Below are positions 6,449 through 13,042 of a stretch of 13,062 nucleotides of DNA, piece by piece (within the stretch, counting starts at the first letter, position 1; each line of letters opens with the position of its first letter). Source of the stretch: Methanosarcinaceae archaeon. GTDB taxonomy: Archaea > Halobacteriota > Methanosarcinia > Methanosarcinales > Methanosarcinaceae. The stretch lies in contig JAUSPM010000157.1 of NCBI GenBank assembly GCA_030655675.1, forward strand, positions 1-13,062, read 5' to 3'. Under the pieces are notes generated by a model that saw only the letters and a list, made by a program, of their open reading frames with translations, did no database searches and was not told where the DNA came from. The translations under genes were made by a program, and so were the position numbers.

Positions 6449-6458
6449 GTATATTTAT
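6449..6458 (-). promoter_or_regulatory. TATA box of the GIDE-LemA operon
   Basis: ATAAATATAC on the minus strand places the transcript start about 14 bases before the GIDE ATG. The short leader would just include the GAGGT ribosome-binding site at 6424-6428. Confidence 0.45.
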
Positions 6459-6470
6459 GTTTCTAATGTG

Positions 6471-6512
6471 TAAATTCTTTAAGAATTTAAATGTTTAAAT
6501 GTTTAAACATTT
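6471..6512. repeat. Two AT-rich palindromes between yfcE and the GIDE gene
   Basis: TAAATTCTTTAAGAATTTA (6471-6489) has 9-bp arms around one base. AAATGTTTAAACATTT (6497-6512) is a perfect 16-bp palindrome. Both lie after the phosphodiesterase stop and before the GIDE promoter. They may end the first transcript or bind a regulator. Low GC content makes chance palindromes more likely than usual. Confidence 0.5.
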
Positions 6513-6520
6513 TAAAATAT

Positions 6521-7012
6521 CTAAAGATCTATGATCTCAACATCCAACGTAGCAACATCAAGAAGCGCAACCGTTCGCCTTCCTGTAAGCACGCCAGATG
6601 TTTCGCCCGGATTTATTACCGACGTACCCTTGATATTCATAACTCCGGCATCATGGGTATGTCCCCGAACAACTACATCAAAATTGCCTGATGCCGCAAG
6701 TGCATTTACCGCCACTTCATTTGTTCCGTGAAGCAATGCTATGTGCCTGCCATCGATCGTTAGGTCACCAAAGTCGCCGCAAACCTCTGCGCCGAATTCC
6801 TCGAACCATTGTTTAAGCGTTATTTTGTCGCCGTCATTGTTTCCAAAGACAAAATACAGTTTTGCATCAAGATTATTGAAAGCGCGTGCAGTGAAAGGAG
6901 ATACGATGTCTCCGGCATGAAGCACGGCTGTTACTTTCTTTTCATTGAAAAATGCTACTGCATCCTCTATTGCCTGCAAATTATCGTGTGAATCGGACAT
7001 TAACCCTATCAT
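6521..7012 (-). CDS. YfcE/MJ0936-type phosphodiesterase
   Basis: A 163-residue calcineurin-like phosphoesterase, the length of the compact YfcE/MJ0936 family. Those enzymes hydrolyse phosphodiester test substrates with Mn or Ni; their cell substrate is not known. Metal-binding motifs are DSHDN (7-11), AGD (33-35), GNND (57-60), LLHG (93-96) and GHTH (117-120), followed by NPGE (134-137). The GNND form in place of GNHD is normal for this family. The ATG follows GAGGT with a 6-nt gap. It is transcribed away from the FKBP gene and sits upstream of the GIDE-LemA pair, separated by about 106 bases containing palindromes and a separate TATA box, so it is probably its own transcript. Confidence 0.92.
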   Translation of the reverse strand: MIGLMSDSHDNLQAIEDAVAFFNEKKVTAVLHAGDIVSPFTARAFNNLDAKLYFVFGNNDGDKITLKQWFEEFGAEVCGDFGDLTIDGRHIALLHGTNEVAVNALAASGNFDVVVRGHTHDAGVMNIKGTSVINPGETSGVLTGRRTVALLDVATLDVEIIDL

Positions 7013-7110
7013 TTGTGTACCTCATTTTGGAAATGGTATCATAATCTAATAATATGAATAGGAAACATAATATTTATCAAACATGATATCCTTTTCAATT
7101 TGTGATTAAA
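7013..7110. promoter_or_regulatory. Divergent promoter region of yfcE-like and FKBP genes
   Basis: For the minus-strand gene, an AT-rich TATA-like stretch (about 7046-7060) and GAGGT (7019-7023) precede the ATG. For the FKBP gene, AATATTTAT (7069-7077) would start a transcript about 11 bases before ATG 7111. No ribosome-binding site is seen for the FKBP start. Confidence 0.35.
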
Positions 7111-7650
7111 ATGAATAAATTAACATTGTTCTTATTTATTATTGGTATTGTTTTGGTCAGTGGATGCACAGACTCAGGCACAGGTAAAAATATGGAAACC
7201 GTAAAAGAAGGCGATTACATTACAGTGGATTACATTGGAGCGCGTGAAGATGGTACTCTTTTTGATACATCCATAGAGGATGCTGCCATCGAAGGTGGAA
7301 TCTACGATCGAAAACGGCAATATGAACCTTTGGGGTTCACAGTTGGTGCAAAGCAAATGATACCCGGATTTGACAAAGGCGTTGTTGGCATGGCTGTGGG
7401 TGAGGAAAAAACCCTAACATTACCTCCTGAAGAAGCCTATGACGAATATAACGAGGAACTTATTCTAACAATTAGTCTTGAAGAGCTTGAAAGTGTAGGT
7501 ATTTTTCCGGCAGTAGGGGACAAGTTAGGCCCACAACAGGTACTTGTAATAAATGTAACTGACACCGAAGTCAAGCTTGACTACAATCATGAGCTTGCAG
7601 GAAAGACGCTTATCTTTAAGGTTACTCTTGTTTCGATCGGGCAGGAGTAA
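7111..7650 (+). CDS. FKBP-type peptidyl-prolyl isomerase, lipoprotein-anchored
   Basis: A 179-residue SlyD-like FKBP that should catalyse cis-trans isomerisation of prolyl bonds outside the cell membrane. Residues 1-19 form a lipoprotein-type signal ending in LVSGC, so C19 is the likely lipid-anchor residue. The FKBP core is at 31-110 (EGDYITVDYIGAREDGTLFDTS, then QMIPGFDKGVVGMAVGEEK) and is completed by the last strand (160-177). An insert-in-flap (IF) region typical of archaeal and SlyD chaperone FKBPs lies between, at about 112-157. An in-frame GTG at 7102 would add three residues; ATG 7111 gives a better signal peptide. The OB-fold gene follows 32 nt later. Confidence 0.92.
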   Translation: MNKLTLFLFIIGIVLVSGCTDSGTGKNMETVKEGDYITVDYIGAREDGTLFDTSIEDAAIEGGIYDRKRQYEPLGFTVGAKQMIPGFDKGVVGMAVGEEKTLTLPPEEAYDEYNEELILTISLEELESVGIFPAVGDKLGPQQVLVINVTDTEVKLDYNHELAGKTLIFKVTLVSIGQE

Positions 7651-7682
7651 TTGGATTTCACTTTTTATTATAAAAACTAACA

Positions 7683-8072
7683 ATGGAAAAAGAAGAAAAG
7701 ATCGTGGCTGTGTTGTTTGCAATGGCAATTTTATCACTTGGAGTAGCCTATGTCACTTTTTTCCAAAGCGATGATGGTAGCATCAGCAACGGCGCTTTAC
7801 AATTGAATGAACAATCAGCGATCGGTGATCTTGTATATTTCGAAGGAACGATCCTGAACAAGAAATACACATTCACAGGTGACCATTTACTGCTGAGTGT
7901 TGACCATGATGATAATGTTGTCACAGTATTCACACCAAACAACAAAGGTGCGGAGGACATTTACAATAGGGTCAATGAGAATGATCTGGTTCGTATACAG
8001 GGAACTTTGGATGAGTACCAGAATGAGCTGGAAGTTGTAGTCCAGAATAAGAACGATGTTACAGTATTGTGA
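7683..8072 (+). CDS. Membrane-anchored OB-fold protein
   Basis: A 129-residue protein with one N-terminal membrane segment (about residues 7-27) and a single OB-fold-like domain (about 45-129), with the strand pattern IGDLVYFEGTILNKK, then DLVRIQGTLDEYQNELEVVVQ. The domain resembles the nucleic-acid-binding OB fold of the tRNA/helicase type. The N-terminal helix would place it outside the membrane (few positive residues before the helix, orientation uncertain), so nucleic acid binding is not assured; it could bind another ligand or protein. It follows the FKBP gene and may share its mRNA. No ribosome-binding site is visible. A hairpin overlaps the stop codon. Confidence 0.82.
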   Translation: MEKEEKIVAVLFAMAILSLGVAYVTFFQSDDGSISNGALQLNEQSAIGDLVYFEGTILNKKYTFTGDHLLLSVDHDDNVVTVFTPNNKGAEDIYNRVNENDLVRIQGTLDEYQNELEVVVQNKNDVTVL

Positions 8073-8100
8073 ATATCGTAATTGATATTCTATCTTTTTC
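8071..8100 (+). terminator. Terminator-like hairpin after the OB-fold gene
   Basis: GAATATC (8071-8077), a 6-nt loop and GATATTC (8084-8090) form a 7-bp stem. It starts within the stop codon and is followed by a T-rich tail (TATCTTTTTC). It would end the FKBP/OB-fold transcript. Confidence 0.55.
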
Positions 8101-8453
8101 GTATTTGTTCCAGTGTAGAGTCAATTATATAATGTCGCCAGGTGGAATAGGGTAAGACAGATGCTAAAAACTGTGCGACCATCCGTGTGCAGCGCGGCGT
8201 TGCCCTGCATGCACATCGAATTTTCAATCGCAGCCAGCGCATTACACAATTTTTAATAGTATATGTTTTATAAACATATAGTTAGAGTTAATTCGACCAG
8301 AGGGGAGATTTTTCATGTACACTTTTTGCTAATGATTTCGATTATTCAATTTATTATATATGAAACATGCCGCCTGGCGGCGGTCGCATTGGTTTTAGTT
8401 TCAGATAGAATCCTCATATTTGCGCAGTCATTTTAAAACAGCTATACAAATAC
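8101..8453. mobile_element. 353-bp repeat element, copy A (MITE-like)
   Basis: The unit starts GTATTTGT and ends ACAAATAC; the right end extended inward (GTATTTGTATAGCTG on the complement) closely matches the left end of copy B (12734-13034). Inside, in the same order and orientation as copy B, are ACCATCCG (8178), a block around CACATCGAA and TTTCAATCG (8212-8230), and ACATGCCGCCT with a GC-rich hairpin (8365). Copy A carries about 52 extra bases between the last two blocks. No convincing target duplication flanks it and no long reading frame lies in it. It looks like an old, rearranged non-autonomous element. Confidence 0.7.
8258..8292 (+). repeat. Hairpin repeat unit, first copy (inside element A)
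   Basis: A 35-base unit identical at 32 positions to 8501-8535. It begins with a perfect inverted repeat (TATATGTTT at 8260-8268, three-base loop, complement at 8272-8280), then AGTTAGAGTTAAT. It lies in the stretch that element A has and element B lacks. Confidence 0.75.
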
Positions 8454-8458
8454 GAATT

Positions 8459-8561
8459 ATATAGTTCGAGTTGATACGAGCATAGCGAGTATTTTCTCGT
8501 AGTATATATTTTATAAATATATAGTTCGAGTTAATCTGAGCGTCAGCGAAGATTTTCTCGG
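8459..8561 (+). repeat. Tandem hairpin repeat units, second and third copies
   Basis: Two tandem units share ATATAGTTCGAGTT (8459-8472 and about 8519-8532), then a stem-loop: TACGAG with CTCGTA (8475-8480, 8496-8501), and CTGAG with CTCGG (8536-8540, 8557-8561). The third copy also has the upstream hairpin (8503-8523). They begin directly after element A and end some 60 bases before the sugar nucleotidyltransferase gene, so they may form its leader or control region. Confidence 0.65.
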
Positions 8562-8571
8562 TCCAATATTC

Positions 8572-8581
8572 ATATAAATAG
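8572..8581 (+). promoter_or_regulatory. Likely TATA box of the sugar nucleotidyltransferase gene
   Basis: CATATAAATA lies about 46 bases before ATG 8623 and would give a leader of roughly 20 bases. A weaker site, CATTTAAACA (8593-8602), is at leaderless distance. No ribosome-binding site is visible. Confidence 0.4.
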
Positions 8582-8622
8582 AAATCGGTAGTCATTTAAA
8601 CAAAAAACACATTCTATAAAAT

Positions 8623-9801
8623 ATGAGAGCATGTATCATGTGTGGCGGGGAAGGCACACGACTTCGCCCATTGACTTTTGAACGTCCAAAACCAAGTATT
8701 CCTATTTTGAATAAACCTTCTGTTGTACATCTTATCGAGCATATAGCAAAAGAAGGATTCAACGAAATAGTGGTTACACTTGGGTATATGGCTGAAAAGA
8801 TTGAGGAAGATCTTGGCGATGGAAGTATGTTTGGTGTAAATATTAATTATGTTTACGAACATGAGAAACTCGGCACGGCAGGCGGCATTAAGAACGCTGA
8901 AAAATACTTGCGTGATGAACCATTCATCATTTTAGGCGGTGACCATGTGTTGAACCTGAATCTCCGCGAGATGTATCGGTTCCATGAAAAAACTAACGCA
9001 ATCCTGACAATAGGTCTGCTTTCGATCGATGACCCCCGGGAATTTGGTATTGCAGATATGGATGTCAAAAACAGGATCCATCGCTTTTCAGAAAAACCGG
9101 GTGTCGGTGAAATTTTCAGCAATCTGGCAAGTACGGGTATCTACATGTGCGATCCGGAAATACTTGATTGGATACCAAAAGATACAAAATACGATTTTGC
9201 TAAAGATGTTTTTCCTGCGATGCTTGCTAAAGGTGAAAAGATCAATGGTTTGCTTGTTAGTGGAGATTGGACAGATGTTGGAAGTGCGACAGCATATCGA
9301 CAGGCACAGCGCTGGATGCTCGCAGCCCTTCCCGGAACTACCATCGCAGGCAATTTTAGCATGAAAGATGCTCGCATAAAAGGTCCATTGGAAATTGGGC
9401 ACAATGTGTCAATAGGTTCAAATTCAGCATTGGTAGGACCAATCGTTATTGGAGAGAATACAACGATTGGGGACCGCGTATTGATCGGACCTTATACTGT
9501 CATAGGTGCAAACTGCGTGATCAAGAATGATTGCAGAATTCTGTCCGCATACATTTTCAACAACATTATTATTGGCAATAATTCAAATGTGTCAGGTTCA
9601 ACGATCGACAACGGGACAGTTGTGGGACAAAACTGTAGTCTGGAGAATGGCACAGTAATTGGTCCCCGGGTTGTCATTGGAGATAATACAACAATACATT
9701 CAAATGTCAGGATCTGGCCTGAAACTATTATCAAATCCGGTATGCGTGTGAAAACCGATATTATTGATCCGGAATATCATTCATCAAACAATGGTTCCTG
9801 A
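8623..9801 (+). CDS. Sugar-1-phosphate nucleotidyltransferase (GDP-mannose pyrophosphorylase-like)
   Basis: A 392-residue cytoplasmic enzyme that should join a sugar 1-phosphate to an NTP to give an NDP-sugar and pyrophosphate. The N-terminal transferase domain (1-235) has the nucleotide loop GGEGTRLRPLT (8-18), LGTAGGI (83-89), the metal site GGD (105-107), the sugar-phosphate motif FSEKP (155-159) and DWTDVG (215-220). The C-terminal part (about 250-380) is a left-handed beta helix of hexapeptide repeats (for example VSIGSN, PIVIGEN, VVIGDN) as in GDP-mannose and glucose-1-phosphate enzymes. EKP favours mannose or glucose 1-phosphate; nucleotide specificity cannot be fixed from sequence. 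It would supply glycan synthesis, in keeping with the membrane protein 29 nt downstream. Confidence 0.92.
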   Translation: MRACIMCGGEGTRLRPLTFERPKPSIPILNKPSVVHLIEHIAKEGFNEIVVTLGYMAEKIEEDLGDGSMFGVNINYVYEHEKLGTAGGIKNAEKYLRDEPFIILGGDHVLNLNLREMYRFHEKTNAILTIGLLSIDDPREFGIADMDVKNRIHRFSEKPGVGEIFSNLASTGIYMCDPEILDWIPKDTKYDFAKDVFPAMLAKGEKINGLLVSGDWTDVGSATAYRQAQRWMLAALPGTTIAGNFSMKDARIKGPLEIGHNVSIGSNSALVGPIVIGENTTIGDRVLIGPYTVIGANCVIKNDCRILSAYIFNNIIIGNNSNVSGSTIDNGTVVGQNCSLENGTVIGPRVVIGDNTTIHSNVRIWPETIIKSGMRVKTDIIDPEYHSSNNGS

Positions 9802-9810
9802 TCAGGAACC
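9793..9810. promoter_or_regulatory. Perfect 18-bp palindrome across the stop codon
   Basis: GGTTCCTGATCAGGAACC is its own reverse complement and contains the TGA stop (9799-9801) of the nucleotidyltransferase. In RNA it would form a 7-bp stem with a GATC loop, 20 bases before the next start codon. It may limit ribosomes or polymerase between the two genes, or bind a dimeric protein. There is no T-run, so it is not a normal terminator. Confidence 0.6.
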
Positions 9811-9830
9811 TGTGGTTTGGACTGCTGCTT

Positions 9831-10862
9831 ATGAATAAATTCAGAAAACTGTTGAACGCATCCCTTTTGATAAGTGCATTTTCGTTAATAGTGGTTCTTG
9901 TACTTACTGTAGATTCAAATACAATCGATGCGATCATGGGGGTCAAGTACGAATATATCATCGTAGCGGCTGCTTTGCATGTGTTTTCATACGTAATATG
10001 GGGCATGCGCACAAAATTTATGTGTCAGGCTCTTGGACATAACATTGACATTTCAAAATCTACGAAGATCGTGATATCCAGTACACTTGCAGCAGCAGTT
10101 ACACCTTCATCTGCAGGCGGCGAACCCTTACGGATCCACCTTTTGCACAGGAACAAAATGCCGATTGGGCGTGCTACTGCAGTAGTGATTGGTGAACGGC
10201 TTATGGATGCGATACTATTGCTGTCCATGGTGCCGTTTGCCTTGTTCATTTTTAGGGATATGTTGTCAAATTATCAACTGGATGCAGTATTCATAATGGC
10301 AGAAGTACTTGTGATTTCGGTGTTTGCATTGATAATATATGGAATGTGGAAACCTGAACAAGCAAAACGACCTGTTCATTTTATTGTTCATCGGATCGCA
10401 CATATATTTGGCAAAAAAACAGAAACTGCACTTTCCCCTATACTCGCTCGTGTAGATATGGAGATGGATCATTTTCATAATAGCATATGGATGTTTTTGA
10501 CCGAGGGTAAGAAGGGTTTACTATACGGCGCAGTATGCACCATATTGTTTTGGATCGTGGAATATTCGATGTTGCCGGTAATTTTGATGGGACTTGATCA
10601 ATACCCCTCACTTGTTGTAGTTTTCGCAGCACAGGTATTGCTTTCGATAATAATGGTAGTGCCTGCAACACCAGGTGCAAGCGGCATTGCAGAGTTTGGA
10701 GCAACGTCATTGTTCTCGGTCTTTGTATCCTCATCCCTGCTCGGTATCACAGTTATCGCATGGCGTGCTCTTACTTTTTATATGAATATATTATTTGGAA
10801 GTTTTGTGAGTATTAAGATACTCAAGGACACTGACATGATCGGAAAATTGCTTGGTGAGTGA
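9831..10862 (+). CDS. UPF0104/LPG-synthase-type flippase-like membrane protein
   Basis: A 343-residue integral membrane protein of the UPF0104 family (PF03706), related to the membrane part of lysylphosphatidylglycerol synthase and to AglD of haloarchaea. Around eight hydrophobic segments are visible. Family signatures are TPSSAGGEPLR (91-101), ERLMD (122-126) and PATPGASGIAEFG (278-290). Members are linked to lipid flipping and to dolichol-phosphate glycan pathways in archaea, but this protein's reaction is not known. It has no glycosyltransferase domain, unlike AglD. The start has no ribosome-binding site and lies 29 nt after the nucleotidyltransferase, suggesting translation from a shared mRNA and a role in the same surface-glycan pathway. 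Confidence 0.88.
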   Translation: MNKFRKLLNASLLISAFSLIVVLVLTVDSNTIDAIMGVKYEYIIVAAALHVFSYVIWGMRTKFMCQALGHNIDISKSTKIVISSTLAAAVTPSSAGGEPLRIHLLHRNKMPIGRATAVVIGERLMDAILLLSMVPFALFIFRDMLSNYQLDAVFIMAEVLVISVFALIIYGMWKPEQAKRPVHFIVHRIAHIFGKKTETALSPILARVDMEMDHFHNSIWMFLTEGKKGLLYGAVCTILFWIVEYSMLPVILMGLDQYPSLVVVFAAQVLLSIIMVVPATPGASGIAEFGATSLFSVFVSSSLLGITVIAWRALTFYMNILFGSFVSIKILKDTDMIGKLLGE

Positions 10863-10876
10863 CATATTTGAATGAC

Positions 10877-10896
10877 ATGTATGTATGTATGTATGT
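10877..10896. repeat. Tetranucleotide repeat (ATGT)5
   Basis: Five perfect ATGT units followed by ATG lie in the 73-bp gap between two convergent genes. Length may vary between strains by slippage, but no coding frame is affected. Confidence 0.85.
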
Positions 10897-10935
10897 ATGC
10901 ATCTAACATTCAACAAGGTCAATAAGGCAATAAAC

Positions 10936-12621
10936 TCAAGATATCGTGATGTATTTAAACAAATCTTCTCCCATTACATTTTTATTCAAAATATCCTGCT
11001 CACTTTCATACGGCGTGCCGCCTAAAATGCTTGCAGCCTGTTTTTTACCAATACCTGGAAGTTCCTGGATCAGTTTTATTGAAGCCTGATTGATCCTGAG
11101 GGGATAAGGAATACCTGTAATTGAGCGATGTCCGTGTCCTGTGACCGTCACGTCAATAAACTTGCCGAGGGGGAGTTTATCAGGAATTCCTACAAGTAGT
11201 GGATATGATCCTAACTGTCGTCCAAAGGTTATGTGGTCACTGACCTCGCACATGACATCACGAAGGATAGTTCCTGTAGGCACAACTTTTCGTAGCATCG
11301 GAAGATCGATGTCCTTCCGCACCATTTCCTTATATCTCATAAATATTTTTTTGTGTTTTTTGACAAGCACATCCTTGCCAAACATGGGTGTGCCGGGAAA
11401 TGACATAACCTGCCTGATATTTATTCGCCGGACAAGAAGATCTGCATCAAGGACCTTTTTCATAAAATCATAGTTCATCTCAAAGGTATTTTTTGTCTCA
11501 CCCTGCAATCCATGAACAAAGTTCAAACCCGGCAGGAGTTCAGGAAGCCCATTTTCCCCTCGTTTGCCTCCTACATCATTGATCAGTTTGATCGCTTCGA
11601 ATACGTCTTCCGGCATTGCCTTCAGATCATTTGCAGCCACAACCTTCGGATCTGCACTTTCCATTCCAAGCGCAGCCACATCACCTGGTGTATGATATTG
11701 CAGGATCGTTTTCATGATCGCGCGTGATTCATCAGGATATGCTGCTATTGTTGCCGGATTTACATTATCAAGATGCAATACACGCAACTCCGGTGCAACA
11801 TTGCGGATGCCACGATAAAGTGATTCTATGACATGGGGGTCTGGCTTTGGAATATCCCCGCCTGTATCGGTTGCATGGTATGTGAACAGATCCGGCTGCC
11901 TCCCTATTCGGAAGTATCTTGCACCGGCAGTATAGAGTGCACTGACCTCATCCACAACATCAGCAACAGCACGATAATCAGACGCACCATAAAGTGCTTC
12001 TGTGCAAAAAGAACAGTGTAATTTACGCCCGCATCCGCGATATGTTTCCAGTTCGCACATGAGGTGGGGATAATCAGGATGCTGTTTGATGATGAACGCA
12101 CCATTTTTACTCCAGCGTGCGATCTCATCAACAGTCCTGAATCGGTGAACAACGTTTTCAGGATCACGGATATTTGTTTCGCTTTGCAGCAGGTCATAGA
12201 CAAATGCTTCAATGTCAGCATGTGCAAGGTTCATATCTTCGACATCGATACCCAATATCTGCGCTGCTTTTCCGCCTTCCTTGCTAAAGCCCAAACGTAT
12301 TGGTCCGCCAAGTATCTTTGTTCCGGATACGGTGTTGAATATGCTTTCGATCTCACCGGGCGTGATCGGGGATGCACGCAGGTATTTTCCTGGAACGGTC
12401 ATACCGGCAATAATAATGGTAAGGTCTGCGCTTATTATTTTGTTCTTTGCGATCTCCGGTGATGTGCGCAGTTGGTCGATCGTGAAATAATAGATGTCCT
12501 GTTGTGGTATTTTGTGCTCGCGTAATGCGCCTGCTATGTATCTTGGATATGGGGACATATATGGAGGCACACCAAGGCATGCGGGTTCATCCACGTATCC
12601 ATCAATTATTACAACTTTCAT
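10936..12621 (-). CDS. COG1031-type radical SAM protein with C-terminal HhH motif
   Basis: A 561-residue protein of the archaeal radical SAM family with C-terminal helix-hairpin-helix. Residues 1-145 resemble a B12-binding-like Rossmann domain, with no cobalamin histidine motif seen. The iron-sulfur motif is C197-x5-C203-x2-C206 (GCGRKLHCSFC), wider than the usual Cx3Cx2C. GxES-type residues (GMESAD, 319-324) and GLQGET (371-376) belong to the SAM barrel. Residues 450-500 look like a TRAM-type beta barrel, and 514-540 (IKLIQELPGIGKKQAASIL) form a helix-hairpin-helix. TRAM and HhH suggest an RNA or DNA substrate. The reaction is not known. The ATG lacks a ribosome-binding site, and a TATA box lies at leaderless distance. 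It converges with the UPF0104 gene. Confidence 0.9.
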   Translation of the reverse strand: MKVVIIDGYVDEPACLGVPPYMSPYPRYIAGALREHKIPQQDIYYFTIDQLRTSPEIAKNKIISADLTIIIAGMTVPGKYLRASPITPGEIESIFNTVSGTKILGGPIRLGFSKEGGKAAQILGIDVEDMNLAHADIEAFVYDLLQSETNIRDPENVVHRFRTVDEIARWSKNGAFIIKQHPDYPHLMCELETYRGCGRKLHCSFCTEALYGASDYRAVADVVDEVSALYTAGARYFRIGRQPDLFTYHATDTGGDIPKPDPHVIESLYRGIRNVAPELRVLHLDNVNPATIAAYPDESRAIMKTILQYHTPGDVAALGMESADPKVVAANDLKAMPEDVFEAIKLINDVGGKRGENGLPELLPGLNFVHGLQGETKNTFEMNYDFMKKVLDADLLVRRINIRQVMSFPGTPMFGKDVLVKKHKKIFMRYKEMVRKDIDLPMLRKVVPTGTILRDVMCEVSDHITFGRQLGSYPLLVGIPDKLPLGKFIDVTVTGHGHRSITGIPYPLRINQASIKLIQELPGIGKKQAASILGGTPYESEQDILNKNVMGEDLFKYITIS

Positions 12622-12642
12622 CAGATCACAACAATACTTTTT

Positions 12643-12655
12643 AATTATATATAAT
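12643..12655 (-). promoter_or_regulatory. TATA box of the radical SAM gene (leaderless start)
   Basis: ATTATATATAATT (minus strand) is centred about 27 bases before ATG 12621, so the transcript should begin at or near the start codon. No ribosome-binding site precedes that codon. Confidence 0.5.
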
Positions 12656-12725
12656 AAAATATCGATAATATACTATAGATTTAATACACTATGTGCAGAC
12701 ACCCTATATTCAACCATTTTGAATT

Positions 12726-12733
12726 GATTTTCT
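12726..12733. repeat. Left target-site duplication of element B
   Basis: GATTTTCT directly before the left end of element B is repeated exactly at 13035-13042, directly after its right end. Confidence 0.7.
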
Positions 12734-13034
12734 GTATTTGTCTAGCTGGTATAAAGTTGTGTTGTAGCGTTGCAGATTAATGAGTTGTAAATAAACACGA
12801 CGCTACCATCCGCGCGTAGCGAGGCACCGTCCTTCACCACTGCCCTGAATACACATCGAAGTTTCAATCGTTGTCAACACATCTGTTTTTGTACGGATTG
12901 TTCTACATAGAAACTACGTATTTTGCGAATGCGAACGTATGGTAGGCATGGAACATGCCGCCTACGGCGGGGTTGCTGCATGGGGTTTTAAGTATTTTAA
13001 ATATGCACCGACATTTCATCAGATAAACAAATAC
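12734..13034. mobile_element. 301-bp repeat element, copy B (MITE-like)
   Basis: The ends are GTATTTGT and ACAAATAC, extending inward with three mismatches to about 17 bases. An exact 8-bp duplication GATTTTCT flanks both ends (12726-12733, 13035-13042), strong evidence of transposition. It is in the same orientation as copy A (8101-8453) and shares its internal blocks: ACCATCCG (12805), CACATCGAA with TTTCAATCG (12852-12870), and ACATGCCGCCT with hairpin CCGCC-TAC-GGCGG (12953-12970). It encodes no transposase. Insertion-sequence families with 8-bp duplications are candidates for the source, but none was identified. Confidence 0.8.
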
Positions 13035-13042
13035 GATTTTCT
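13035..13042. repeat. Right target-site duplication of element B
   Basis: GATTTTCT, identical to 12726-12733, immediately follows the right terminal repeat. Confidence 0.7.

Noticed and set aside
8101..8453. Element A as a structured RNA gene or tRNA
   Set aside because: No tRNA cloverleaf or known RNA signature was seen; the terminal inverted repeats and the second copy with a target duplication favour a mobile element, although transcription cannot be excluded.
12064..12462. Plus-strand frame of 132 codons inside the radical SAM gene
   Set aside because: Antisense shadow; the minus-strand gene has convincing domains throughout this stretch.
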